Source: Amaurobius ferox
Lineage: Eukaryota > Arthropoda > Arachnida > Araneae > Amaurobiidae
Direction of reading: 5' to 3'
Assembly (NCBI GenBank): GCA_951213105.1
Contig: OX578133.1
Coordinates: forward strand, 140,671,313-140,735,312
DNA: 64,000 nucleotides
Below, one piece after another: positions 45,350 through 57,803 of this stretch (position 1 is the stretch's first letter; each line of letters opens with the position of its first letter). The position numbers and the translations under genes were made by a program. Below the pieces are notes generated by a model that searched no databases, was not told the origin of the DNA, and worked only from the letters and a program-made list of their open reading frames with translations.

Positions 45350-47960
45350 TCAAAGAGCCTGTGCAGTTTATCATAGCTCATAATCAACATAAAATTTTAC
45401 TATAGGAGCATACACAGAGAAATGTATCTTTGCAAAAAATTGTCAGTTTTATATGCCGCTGTTGGAGCTGTGGAGATGAGATACTATAGATGTCCCTGCC
45501 CTTCATAAAATAAAAATAAAGCCGAAAAATAGCTCACAATGATCATGGATGAAACTTGTGTCATTTTATAAATATCACTCTCCTGTAAATTAAAACACGA
45601 AATCTGACCAGGAAAGTAAGATCTATCGAATCAGACTGCTTTATTTATTAGTGGGCTTCACTAAAGTTATTTTTCCTGTGCCCCAGCAATTCATGAAATT
45701 TAGGTGTTGAATAATCCGATTTTTTTTCCAAAATGCTTCTTTAACAGACCAGATTGTTTTCAATACCAGTAAATTAAATATAAACAAATTACCATTTTGC
45801 TCTATTTATAGTCCAAGAGTCTGTGTCATTCTTTATAGATCATAATAATTAAAAAATTTGATCATGGAGATATGTGCAAAAGATTATCTTTGCTAATACT
45901 ATTGGTCTATATGTGCCGCTGCTATGAGTTTCAGGAAGGAGACGCTTTAGATGCTCTCTAAAGGTTGGAAAATAGCTTAAAATGATCATGGATGAAACTT
46001 TGCCACTTTATAGATATCACTCTACTGTATTGTAAAACACAAAATCTAATGAAGAAAGTCCGGCCTAAAGATGAATTATACGGCTTTATTTGTTTATGGC
46101 CATCACAAAAGATGTTTTCCCTACACTTACCAGCCTTCCTTCTTTTTTTCAAACTCTAATTTTAAATAATCCAATTTTTTGCCAAAAGTTTTACTTTAAC
46201 ATATGTGATCAACTTTTATACCAGTAGATTGAATACAAGTAATTTATCATTTGGCTTTGATCACGAATTTAGGTCCCACAAATCAAATAACTACTTCTGT
46301 TCATTACTCAATTACAAATGCAATTCAAGTTAATTTGTGTTTCAAATGGCTTTGGTATTACTTAAATTTCATAAGCATAGTAAATATAACACAATAATAG
46401 TTGCAAACATATGATGTATAGGACAATAACAGTTGAAAGAGTATATACAGCAGAATAATATTGTCAGGATAGTATATAGATCAAAAATAGTTTTAAGAAC
46501 AAATACAGTGCAAAAATACCATGGTCCTTGTGGCTGCTAATTTGCTCATCAATGTATAGCAAATTGTTTTATATTGGAGACCAACTTTCACTTAAATATT
46601 CATATTATCTTTAAATATTTCCCAATAAAATAATTAGCACATCAGTGTCATGTACATGAATAAAAGGTGTAATTGAAGAAATTGTACTTGATTTTGCTAA
46701 GGTATGAATTAGCTGTGATATGACACTGATGTGCTATTTATTTTTGAAATATTTCACATTTAATGATACTATAAATAGTTAGATGGAAATTGGGCTCTGA
46801 TAAAAAAACAGCAGGTGATACACTGATGAGCAAACTAGCAGTCGCTAGGATCTTGGTATTTTTGTGCTAAATTTGTTCTTAAAGCTATCATTGGACTATT
46901 AACCTGCCAGAATTATTCACCCTTTCAGCTATTATTATCATATGTATACACGCTTGCAACTATTATTTTGTAATATTTACTGTGTTTATGAAACTTAATA
47001 ATTATTGAAGCAATTTTAAACCTGATTAAAATCTTAATTTTCTTTGTAAATGAGTAAATTAATGAAAAGAGCAAAATGATAAATTGCTTATATTCAGTCC
47101 ACTGGCTAAGGCAGTCTCATCTCTTAAAGTAACACTTCAGCGGAAAAAATTGGATTATTTAATATGAGAGTTAAAAAATAATGATCGCTGGTATGTATAG
47201 GGAAAATAATTTTTGCGATACCCATCAACAAATAAAACGGTCAAATTCCAGTTTAGACATATGGTCAGATTTTGTGTTTTACAATACAGGAGGATGATAT
47301 ATATAAAATGATAAAAGTTTCATCGATGATCATTATCAGCTGGTTTTTTTTTTAGTTTTTTAGGAGGGGGTGTCTACTGTCTATAGTGCTACCCTCTCAA
47401 AAATCCTGGCAATGGCACATAAAACAGACAGTTTTTGCAAAGATACATTTTTTGTGATGTTCCCATAGCAAAATGTTATAATCATCATGACTTAGAAGAC
47501 ACAAGTTCTTAGACTATGAATAGAGCAAAATGATAATTCATTTGTATTTAATTTACTGGTATTAAAAACAATCATATCTGTTACAGAAACATTGATTATT
47601 TAACACTAAAATCTCAGGAATTAATAATCATTAGTGCGCAGGAAAAACAACTTTTGCGAAGCCCATTAACAAGTAAAATGCAAACCTAGCTTTTTTGGTC
47701 AGATTTCGTGTTTTAAAATACAGGGGGGTAATGTCTATAAAATCACACAAGTTTCATACATGATTATTGTGAGCTGTATTTCAGCCTTTTAGGGTGCATC
47801 TATAGCATATCACTCCTAAAAACCCCAAAAGTGGCACATAAAACATACAGTTTCTGTAAAGATACATTTTTTTGCACATGTTCTCATGGTCAAATATTAT
47901 CATTATGAGCTATGAAAAAAGGCACAGGCTCTAGGACTATTTCAACTAAAAATAAATATA
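45350..47960. repeat. Large diverged palindrome (~1.25-kb arms)
   Basis: The left arm (about 45350..46650) is matched in inverse complement by the right arm (about 46720..47960), with a ~70-bp centre. Near the centre AATTAGCACATCAGTGTCAT pairs with ATGACACTGATGTGCTA. Farther out CACAAAATCT(A/G), ATGATCATGGATGAAACTT, GTGCCGCTG/GTGCCA and TAGTCCAAGAGTCTGTGTC find partners. Each arm contains two tandem modules of roughly 420-470 bp. No reading frame of note and no clear target duplication; probably an old foldback element. Confidence 0.8.
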
Positions 47961-48380
47961 CTATTGTTCAGTAGCTATCATGAGCTATTTTCAAAATATT
48001 TGATATTTAACTTCTCACACAAGGAACACACTATCTTTAAAAACAAGTGAATTATATCAAATTTGGTATGCATATGTTAATCAGTAACAGCAATAAGTCT
48101 ATTCATTTTTTAACAGGATTTAATAATAAAGATACACTAATTTGTATTGTTTTCAAACAAAATCGAAATTTGTTAATCTGTCTAGAAATAAGTGTAGAAC
48201 ACATCAAAAATTTTTATATGTATCTAAAATCAGAAATCGAAGCCATCAAGTACTCTAAATTACACACACACACACAAATAAACAAAATAAATAAATAAAA
48301 AATATTAAGCATTTTTCATTGCACTGCTAAAATTAACAATAATTTTTCTTATATTTTGAGCTAATATTTATTTACAATTA
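47961..48380. other. KAT8 intron, (CA)n tract
   Basis: Contains ACACACACACAC near 48262..48274. An 83-codon open frame (48047..48298, plus) is not recognised and looks random. Confidence 0.55.
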
Positions 48381-48578
48381 CAGGGTGTCTACTAAATTTT
48401 TAAAATGTAATTTCATTACTTTTTTATGCCCATGTGGCCATTTTCATGACCTGAATAAAATCATCTGTAATCTTTCTTAAATTCATTCTAATACATAACA
48501 CACTATCACTATATGGCCATCCAATTTGCTACTTTTAGTCTTCGGACGAGTCGGTTGGCCTGGGCTTTCGACACTATC

Positions 48579-51280
48579 ACTATGACCAGTAGCGGCTCGT
48601 CAATAAGTGCTGCAGATTTGCAGCACCCCCTGTAATTTATTTCAAAATATATATTTTTATTTGTTCACCACATTTATATAATTTTATCGCATAGAGTTGG
48701 CACTTGGTACTGAACGAATGCAGATCGAAGTTCTTAAACAAATTTTTGCAGCTGCAGAGTAAGTGGGAAGATCAATTTCCGTATGAATGTTTCTTAAAGC
48801 ATGTGGGCTTTCGAGCTGCAAAACTCATAGTTCATTTCTTCTGCTAAAAGGCTTGGTGCGCATACTCAGAGTGATGCATAGGGGGGCAGGGGTTGCCTGT
48901 CGTAATGATCGCGGAGGGCTGTATCCAATGCAGTTCCAGCTTTATTTGTATGTCATGTGTTTGAATTTCTGTTTACGAGATAGAACCTGTTCGTTTATGT
49001 TACTTGTTTGTTTCTTTTGGAATAAATGATGGTTTAATTAATGCCTGTGTGTTTAGAAGCTAATTCAATGATGAGTGTGTTGTCTTCGCAGAAAATTGTT
49101 TTTTCACAATTATCTTTGACTGAGAAAAATTGCATTAAAAGTAATGATCGCCCTCTGCCGAACTTAAAAATTATTCAGATATCATCAAGCAGAAAGAGTG
49201 CGTACCAAAGAAAATTTAATCGGGAAATTTATGCTAAATACAACTGGTTATGCAGTTGTGACACAAGAAATACACTGTTTTGTTTCCCATGTTTGCTTTA
49301 TGATGAGGATTCTGCTTGGATTAAAACAGAGCTAAAGGACTTATGTCATCTACCTGAAAAACTGAAAAAGCATGAAAGCTCTGTGAAACACATAAGAAAT
49401 GTCATTGATTTGGCTATGCTTGGGAGAATAAATATCGCTACCCAATTAAGCGAAGGTTATAGGTCAAGGATAGTCAAGTACACCGAGTAAGTGAAAAAAA
49501 AACAAAAAAAAAACAGAGAGATACTCTAAAAAATAATTGACTGCATTAAGTTTTGTGGGAAGTTTGAACTACCATTACGTGGCCACGACGAAAGTTCTGA
49601 ATCTGCTAACTCTGGAGTTTTTCGAGGATTGCTAGAATTTGCTGGCAAGTTTAATGGAAACTTAAAATCACATTTTGAAACAGTCTCTGTGTTCAAAGGA
49701 AACTCAAAAACAATACAAAACGAGTTATTGGATTGTATTTTGAAAGTATGCCGAACTGAAATAATTGATGAAATCAGTCGTGCAACATTTCTAGCTGTCA
49801 TGGCAGTTGACACAACAGATGTTTCTGAGAAAACTCAGGAAGTAATTGTGTTTTACTGCGAAAACGAAGGTGAAGTGTATGAAAGATTTTGGGGATTTCA
49901 TAACCCCCAATCACAAGATGCAAAGGGTTTGTCACAATATATTTTGGAACAACTGGATATGGTATTGAAAGATGACTTTGAGAAGCTTATAGCTCAAACT
50001 TATGATGGTGCTGCTGTAATGAATGGAGAGAAGAGTAGATTACAAACCATAATTAAAGAAACTTGCAGTAATGCTCATTTTATTCACTATAGCACATCAG
50101 CTGAATTTAATTATGGAAAAAGCAACATCTCAAAATTCACAAGTGCATATATATTTTTTAGTAGTTCAAACACAATACCAACTTTTTCTCGCGATCACCA
50201 CAACAACTTTCTGTGCTAGACTTGGTTTACAAAAGAATCCCACAAGGTTCCAACACTAGATGGAATTTTAATTCTAGGGTCGTAAGTACTGTTTACAAAA
50301 ATATTAACGAGTTAAAAGAATCTTTTAAAGAACTGCAGAAGTCAAAGAAAGCTACTACAGTCCATGCAGCTTCAGGACTTCTACATATGCTGAATGACCA
50401 AGCTTTCCTCTTATCTTGCATTCTTCCACCGTATCATGCCACATGTTGACCTGCTGTATGATCAACATAAAAATTGCAATGCAAACTCTTCCACTGTCCA
50501 TTCTGCGTTAGAGTATTTCTATCGCGCAATTTTATTAATAAGGGATCAAATCATTTTATCCCCATCAGAAACATTAAGAGAATCAACTGAAGTTAAAAAG
50601 AGAAAAAGAAATGAAGATCTAATAATTATAGCTAAAGATGTAAGTCTGTGACACAGTTTGTGTCCAGGCAAAAGAATGATTTAAATTCACTGGGCACCTT
50701 TCAGATGCAAAATTGTTGGCGATCGAACAATTTTCTCATTTTTCTGGAGAATTTCCTTCAAAGGAATTAGATGAAACAGTATCAGCATATCCTATGCTGA
50801 AAAAAGAGAAACTGAGAATGGAGCTTTCTGTTCTTTATGAGCGAAAAGAATTTTCAAGTTCTGCAACTTTCAATCTTCACAAATTGATTGCAAGCAGTGG
50901 AATTCAGAATTCACTTAGTGAAGTGAGTTGTTTACTAAAAATTGTCCCTGCAATGACAATATCGGCACCAGAATGATGTTTCTCTACTCTGAAGAGAATA
51001 AAGACCTTTTTAAGAAACACCATGTCTGAAGATCGACTATTAGCACTAGCTATGTTCAGTGCAGGGAAGAGCTTAATGGACAAAATTATAAACTTCAATG
51101 AAAAAGTTATTAAAGAGTTTGTTTGTCGAAAAGACAGGAGAATGTCCTTAAATAAATAAAATATTTATCAGTATGTTGTTATGTAAATTATATTATATTA
51201 CTGTATTAAAAAGCTAGTTTAGTATAAGATACAATTTATTTGCAGCCCTACCACAACACCAACTCATTACTGACTATGAC
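48579..51280 (+). mobile_element. Nested hAT transposon (TTF/ZMYM1-like) with 8-bp TSD
   Basis: The element spans 48587..51272, flanked by actatgac at 48579..48586 and 51273..51280. It starts CAGTAGCGGCTCG and ends CATTACTG, weak inverted repeats. It encodes a plus-strand transposase of the TTF-finger/DUF4371 type, now broken. It lies within the element bounded by CAGGGTGTCTACTA. Confidence 0.92.
49041..51161 (+). pseudogene. hAT transposase, TTF/DUF4371 (ZMYM1-like) type
   Basis: N-terminal MSVLSSQKIVFSQLSLTEKN; a TTF-type finger with YNWLCSCDTRNTLFCFPCLL; then the catalytic region with FLAVMAVDTTDVSEKTQEV, AQTYDGAAVMNGEKS, a degenerate CH..A..LN block, and W...RVVSTVYKNI. The hAT C-terminal dimerisation region (TIS.PE..FSTLKRIKTFLRNTMSEDRLLALAM) ends MSLNK at 51161. 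Breaks occur near 49487..49530 (A-rich), 50100..50210, 50260, 50410, 50651 and 50975. The order and spacing are otherwise complete. Proteins of this type are widespread in arthropods as hAT transposases. Confidence 0.88.
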
Positions 51281-52159
51281 TTTATCTATATGGCTACCCT
51301 AATTATTAATACATATACAGTTGTTCATGGGAACAAAATATGTTCAAACACACAAATAAAGTTCAAGGGAAATTTTACAGGTATTGGAAAAATTCTTTTA
51401 AATAAAATAAATAAGATAAAATCCAGTAAATTATTTAAATTATAATCTGTTAAAGATAACTTTTCTCCTGAAGACACAACAATCACAAAAATAAAAAATA
51501 TTGTAAAAACTTTACATTATTTGTTGGAGAGATTTCCCCTGAATTTCTTTGCCTTCTAGAAAAAATTTGTTAACTGACACTTTCTGCACTCCTACAGATT
51601 ATATATTTACGAACATGAATATTAAATATTTGTTACTAAAACAATAATGCAATTAACTATCATATAAAACTTAATAGTGCAACTGATAAGTACAATACAA
51701 TTCATTATTGCATTCAGGTAATATAAAAACATTGATGAAAAGCAAAAAACAATGACTAAACAAGTTCCGAAAATTTATTTCTAATGAAAACAGATATAAA
51801 AAATGTTGATTGTGTATAAACTAATTTGTAGAGATTTTGAGTATTTAAAGTTGAAAAAAAAAAAAGAGAAAATTTTCTTCTTGACTGTGATTATCAAAGC
51901 ACAATTTACTTTTCTGTGCAAAAATAAATAAATGTGCAAGATATATTAATGTATTACTATATTATTTATTGTTTATTCAACAAAAAACATACTCTAAAAC
52001 ATTAACATGATAAAACAAATTTACCACTTCAAAATCTGAAATTTTGTAAAATAGAGAAAACTAAATTCTTTTAGATTTACAGCACAGCAAGGGAATGTCT
52101 GTCTCATTGCTAAAGAGTTGAACTTTTACACTATTTGGTAAATTGAACAAAATATTTCT
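51281..52159. other. Interior of the TIR element, no gene
   Basis: AT-rich filler between the nested hAT and the tandem repeat. Nothing coding recognised. Confidence 0.55.
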
Positions 52160-52885
52160 TAATACCCGAGAATAAAAACTGAATTGTGAAATTGTACTAT
52201 TTATATGAAAATTAAAAAATTAACCTTGAAAATTAAACAAAATATGAAAATATGCTAGTTTAGTCAAGCTAATGTGCAATAATAAGGGGATGGACATGAA
52301 TGGAAAAATATAATTGTGTACTCTCAATAACGCCAAAAATAAAGACTGAATTGTGCAATCGTACTATTTATGTAAAAATAATAAAAATATTAACCTTTAG
52401 AATTAACCAAAATATGAAAATAAATTTAGTCAAGCTAATGTGCAATAATAAGAGGATGGACATGGATGGAAAAAAATAAGTGCGTACTCTCAGCAACGCC
52501 CGAGAACAAAAACTGAATTCTGCAATCGCGACTTTCATATGAAAATAATTCAAAAATTAACATTTAGAAATAACCAAAATATGAAAATAAGTTAGTTTAG
52601 TCAAACTAATGTGCAATAATAAGAGGATGGACATGGATGGAAAAAGATAATTACTTACTCTCAGTAACACCCGAGAGAATAAAAACTGAATTGAGTAATT
52701 GTAACATTCATACGAAAATAATTTAAAAATTAACTTTTCAGAATTAGCCAAAATATGAAAATATGCTAGTTCAGCCAAGCAAATGTGCACAAATAAGAGG
52801 ATGGACATGGATGGAAAAAGATAATTGAGTATTCTCGGCAACGCCTGGATAAAAACTAAATTATGCAATCGAATAATTTAAGAAA
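52160..52885. repeat. ~170-bp tandem repeat, four-plus units
   Basis: CTAATGTGCAATAATAAG-GGATGGACATG recurs with GTGCA at 52274, 52440, 52611 and 52785 (spacing 166, 171, 174). Each unit also holds CTCTCA.(C/T)AACGCC and AAAACTGAATT(G/C)TG. Two more diverged units occur outside the element at 54570..54885. Confidence 0.9.
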
Positions 52886-53397
52886 AAATAATTTGTTTAG
52901 TGAAATAATTGTTTATTTTAACTCATTATAAAAATAAAATAGTTTTATAGCTCGGATATGGAATCATTAGAAGATTTAAGTGGATGGAAATTGATAAGAA
53001 CGCTCAGAAATGCACCGGAAAATGAATTGAATGGTGCAAGTTTTCATCCATGAATTCGCACATTTTACGGTAATAAACAAAAAAGTTGGTAGAAAATATT
53101 CCTAAAGTACCGAGATATGCACGGGAATTTTTAATATCCGCCGGATTTTCTTTTTTATTGAATTTTGAAATTGGCGTAGGTTAGATTTGGCGCAAGTGCA
53201 ACATCCCTGCAAAATTTTACTGAATTTTCCAAAACAGGCGAAATTCGTGACTTTTTTGGGACTTTCGTGACCTAGTAGACACCCTGAATTAGTCGAAACA
53301 TGGACTGGACAGAGCTCCTTCAGAAGTGTTATAGACAGAGACGCCAACCTCTCAGTTATACATAGAGTGGTAACACGTCAAGATTTTACATGACTTA

Positions 53398-53982
53398 TTA
53401 AAGATGAAACATTTGATTCTAAAAAGACATTTAATAGACATCCTATTGATGTACAAATAGTTTTCAAAAAGCCAAAGTGCTTTCGGGCATCAACACACCC
53501 TTCCTCAGTGGCGTCAAGTGAAATTGTACTAACATGCTTAAATATCATCCACATCAGCAGGCAAAATTTGCATATTACAAAACAGCATCATTATAACAAA
53601 CATTATAAGGCATCAACATAAACCATCAGCAAGAAAATTAAAAAAAGCAATTATACTGCAAAATTAAAAAGGATAAAATTCTATATCAAGTATGGCAAGT
53701 ATACATAAAATAATTTTGCAGTATAATTGTCTTTAATTTAATTTTCTTGCTCATGGTTTATGTTGATGCCTTATCATGTTTGTTATAATGATGCTATTTT
53801 GTAATATGCAAATTTTGCCTGCCGATGTAGATGATATTTAAGCATATTAGTACGATTTCACTTGACGCCACTGAGGAAGGATGTGTTAATGCCTGAAAGC
53901 GCTCTGGATTTTTTAAAACTATTTGTACGTCAATAGGATGTCTATTACATGACTATTTAGAATCAAATGTTTCGTCTTTAAC
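53398..53982. repeat. Foldback repeat with ~270-bp arms
   Basis: 53398..53665 and 53712..53982 are inverse complements at high identity, from AAAGA(T/C)GAAACATTTGATTCT at the outside to CAATTATACTGCAAAATT at the inside, with a 46-bp spacer. Each arm carries the hammerhead-like CTGAGGA..GAAAGC motif. It looks like two retroelement ends joined head to head, or a MITE. Confidence 0.9.
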
Positions 53983-53985
53983 TTA

Positions 53986-54569
53986 ATTAAATCACTTTCA
54001 ATTACAGTTTCAGTAATCTAGACAAGAAACTTTCAGGAATCTTTCAGCAATGACACATGTGGTTCAATTTGTGATAAAATATCATTTGCATTGATAATCA
54101 GAATAATATTTGATCAAACATTTCAAATTCTTTATATATATTTTATATGCAATGACAAAATATGAAATTGTTCAAATTAAATTGACATTATAACTAAACA
54201 AACATAATATGAATACATAGTCTTCATTACTGGACAAAAAAGAAATTTCAAAATCGTTAAGAAAACAGAATATGCTTAGCTTAAGCTAAAATGTAGCTTA
54301 TTTTTTTTTTTTTTTTGCCTGCTCTAGCTCAGATTTTGAAAATTTCTTCCTAAAACATTGAAAATAAAGAACATTTGACGTAAATGCTCATTATTTTAAA
54401 TAGCCAGTAGTAAAGTAATAAATCATGTAATGTTTCTGCACTCAAATTTAGCTTAAATCCAGTCCAATATTTTCTAACAATACATTCGGTCACAGCATTA
54501 TTATGGGGAATAAATAATATTGCTTTCATTACCAGATTATATTAAATTTCTCTAGGTTAAATTGTTAAA
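53986..54569. other. KAT8 intron, no further feature
   Basis: AT-rich with a poly(T) run at 54299..54316. Nothing coding recognised. Confidence 0.55.
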
Positions 54570-54885
54570 TTCCTCTGAGCAAAATGAATTGTGTAATCAC
54601 ATTATTAATGTAAAAATAATTAAAAAATGAACCTTAATAATTAACCAAAATGTGAAAATAAGCTGGTTTAGCCAATCTAATGATTGATATTTAGACGATG
54701 GAGATGGATGGAAAAGTATGCTTGTGGACTCACAGGACTATACGAGAATTTACTAAATTAGCCAATTGTACTAAATGTACGAAAATAATTAAAAAAATAA
54801 CATGAATAATAAGCAAGTTTGTCAATTTAATGTGCAATAATTATAGGATGGAGATGAGTGGAAAAAGACAGATGGAAAAGAATAG
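54570..54885. repeat. ~170-bp repeat, two further diverged units
   Basis: Shares GAATTGTGTAATC, AATAATTAACCAAAATGTGAAAATAAG, GATGGA(G/C)ATGGATGGAAAA and TTTAATGTGCAATAATTATAGG with the array at 52160..52885. It lies outside the CAGGGTGTCTACTA boundaries. Confidence 0.75.
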
Positions 54886-55192
54886 GTGTTTTTTGTTGTC
54901 TGTAATTTTGTTAAATAAATCCGTAAGAAGAATTATGAAAAATCTATAATGGTTTGCATCGCTGTATAGGTATAATAATGATATGTTAAAACTTAACAAT
55001 TTAAGACTATTATTTAATTATAAAATATATAAATTATAATGCTATTCTTGTGAATATCAAAACAATATGCAATAATAAATATTTTAATAAAATTCTGCTT
55101 CCAAACATTACCATGTGAAATTCAAATTAGATAAAGAACATTGTCCATGATTCTCATCCTAAAAAGTGTGTTTATTATATTTATACTTTCCT
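54886..55192. other. KAT8 intron, no further feature
   Basis: AT-rich sequence up to the TTAA target of the piggyBac-like element. Nothing recognised. Confidence 0.5.
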
Positions 55193-55857
55193 TTAACCCT
55201 TTCAGGACAGCGGCATTCCGAAACTGCCGTGGCCCAAAGGACGGAGCGATTCCTTTCATAACTGTTCCCAAAGGACGGCTAATTTTTTTGTGCTAAGCCT
55301 AACTCTCGAAAAAAATTCACTAAAAACACACGTTCAACACAGCATTCTACTTTTTTCAGGAATAAAGGAAATACTTATTTTCTAATTGATGTATATTTTT
55401 TATACAAATGTTCTTTTATCAAAATATTAAAAATTTTAGCGTATTAAAAATGATTAGTTACATTGATTAAAATAGTTATCAGTTAATCAGAAAAAATATT
55501 GAAATGTTTGTAATGAAATATTTATATAGCTAATAGAAATTATGTACATATATATACAAGAAAATAGCATAGCTATTTTCATTAATTAATACAGCTTTTG
55601 CGTATGGTATATTTCAAAGCAAGAAACCACGCACAGATCCAACATTGCAATCTTTGCATTCATAATAACTGTCTATGCGCTTTCTTTTGCCTTTTGTAGT
55701 CCACGAATTTTCACTATCTGCATCACTTTCATTCCTGTCTGGTTCGTTTACTATACGAGTATATTCTTCCACAGAAAGAAAATGTCTCAGCCCAGCCATT
55801 CTTTTATCCAAAATAACCTAATCATTTCACTGCCGCACATTCCTCTAATCCCCACCC

Positions 55858-55898
<41 letters not shown>

Positions 55899-56282
55899 TC
55901 ATATTCCTATAATTCACCAACAAAATCATTAAGCTAAAATCAGAACGAGACCCGAAACTCAATTATAAAATTGTTGATGCTGTGAGAAGTGCTCTGTTTG
56001 TTTATATTACAAAATCATGTTTCACCGCTCCAAATGGAGAAACAATTCATTGGATCCTCCCTATGTCAAGGTCAAGTATCTGCAAAATATATTGGAGTTG
56101 TTCCCACAGACATTTAACGCCATCTAGTAGACAAATAAATTCAAATAAAAACATTCTATATGAAAACGTGCTGAAGTGGTCTTTTAGGGTAAGTTTTTCC
56201 TCGATGCGGATACGTGACAGTCGTCCTTGAATGCGAGTTTGCAGCCGATCAGTGGGCGCGTCAACCATCCTGAAAGGGTTAA
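55193..56282 (-). mobile_element. PiggyBac-like deletion derivative at TTAA
   Basis: The element spans 55197..56278. TTAA flanks both sides (55193..55196 and 56279..56282), and the ends are CCCTTTCAGGA and TCCTGAAAGGG. Inside, a minus-strand frame at 55811..55614 (KGKRKRIDSYYECKDCNVG) looks like a piece of the Cys-rich C-terminus of piggyBac transposases; no catalytic domain is left. An A run lies at about 55866..55896. At 1082 bp it is non-autonomous. Confidence 0.85.
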
Positions 56283-57160
56283 TTTTAATGTAACTGAAAT
56301 CAAGAATAGTGGAAGTTTCTTACTAACGGTTGAAACTTGAATTTGTCAGACTTTGTCTTTTCATTAGTATAACCGCATTCACTATAAGAAATCACCATCC
56401 TTATGCTCAAGAATGAAGAAATATCTTTACCTTTATGCTAAAGGATGAAATGAAATTACGTTGCTTGTTCTACATGACATTTGAATGGAAATCTTGACCT
56501 ACATTCAAATGCCATGCAGATCCCCTCCAATCTCCTTTAACCTGGCACATATCAGACAGTTTTGACATAATTTTTAACAGACATTAACTATCACTCATAT
56601 TAATTACAATATCCAGCAAGAAATGTGTTATTTTACTCATGAAAGGCATACATTAAATAAATAGAGACCAAAGGCAGATATTATGAATTTTATATTTAGG
56701 AAGATTATGTAATAATCTAGTACTTAGTGAAAATTTTTGTAAATTGCTTAATTGCACATTATACGAAATTAAAGATCTTGTTAGCATTATTTTGAATGGA
56801 TCAAATATGAACAGTTGCCACACACTACAAGTGCAGACAATGTTTGTTTACTCTGATATCGACTGTTATCGAGCAATGTTGAAATATGATAAGCAATCAC
56901 TTTAGTTGTGTAATAGAGCTCAATTAACAAAACCCAGATAAAATAAAATGAAATGGAGTAACAAGTACATTAATTAAAAGTGGAAAAAATTGTTCACCCA
57001 GAATAAGCTATTTAGACATTTCTGTTGGAACATTGCATAACATATAAAATTGAAAATGACTACAGTAAATGACCTTGCATTTTTGAAAGGCTATAACAAT
57101 TTTTAAACTAAAGTCTAAAATTTAGATTTTTATTAAAGTTAACTTATGTGTTAACCTTAC
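56283..57160. other. KAT8 intron after the chromo-barrel exon
   Basis: AT-rich. The donor GTAAGG of the exon at 57161 lies at 57160..57155 (minus strand). Nothing else recognised. Confidence 0.6.
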
Positions 57161-57324
57161 CTTCGAAACATGATTGATTTCATCGTGTTTTCGTTTTTGA
57201 TTTCTAGTAATTTTACGATCTGCTTGTTCATTATGGTTAGTAATACCATTGCTTTTATTTTCCTTGGGTGCAGTACTGAAATTAAATCTGTCAGTAAAAA
57301 CCCATTCATCTAGTCTTCGATTAC
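57161..57324 (-). CDS. KAT8: KAT8/MOF exon: end of chromo-barrel and basic linker
   Basis: 164 bp: two bases of a split codon, then 54 codons. The acceptor is TTATTTATCTCGTAG|GTA and the donor AAG|GTAAGG. It begins NRRLDEWVFTDRFNFSTAP, the end of the KAT8 chromo-barrel (human NRRLDEWVDKNRL), then a variable Asn-rich linker, and ends [20 protein letters not shown], matching human [20 protein letters not shown] almost residue for residue. It continues in phase into the exon at 31165. The chromo-barrel is known to bind RNA and methylated histone tails in this family. The previous exon, with YYVHY-like sequence, must lie beyond 64 kb or was missed. Confidence 0.95.
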
Positions 57325-57536
57325 CTACGAGATAAATAAAATCTCTAAGTAACATGTAACAAACCATATCTAGATTTAAAGAAGTAAATGCAAAAATAAA
57401 ATTTTCAATTATGGATGTAACATGTTTATAAGTTGAAGGATAGAAATTTACTTTCAACAGGATTCTAAAAATCATATTAATGTAAAGTTTTAAAAGTCAG
57501 GGAGCATCCATTAATATTTAAGCAATGGAAAAAATT

Positions 57537-57801
<265 letters not shown>

Positions 57802-57803
<2 letters not shown>

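Larger units (their letters stand above)
48381..53286. mobile_element. TIR-bounded element CAGGGTGTCTACTA (4.9 kb with insert)
   Basis: The first 14 bases CAGGGTGTCTACTA are exactly inverted at 53273..53286. Five bases AATTA lie directly outside both ends (48376..48380 and 53287..53291); an 8-bp duplication is not present. Inside are a complete hAT element (48587..51272), AT-rich filler and a ~170-bp tandem repeat (52160..52885). No transposase of its own is recognised, so it is probably non-autonomous; superfamily uncertain. Confidence 0.7.

Noticed and set aside
48047..48298. An 83-codon plus-strand gene
   Set aside because: Low-complexity AT-rich composition, unrecognised, and it ends in a (CA)n and AAATA tract.
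48373..53294. 8-bp hAT duplication around the CAGGGTGTCTACTA element
   Set aside because: tacaatta on the left and aattagtc on the right are not copies; only AATTA is shared.
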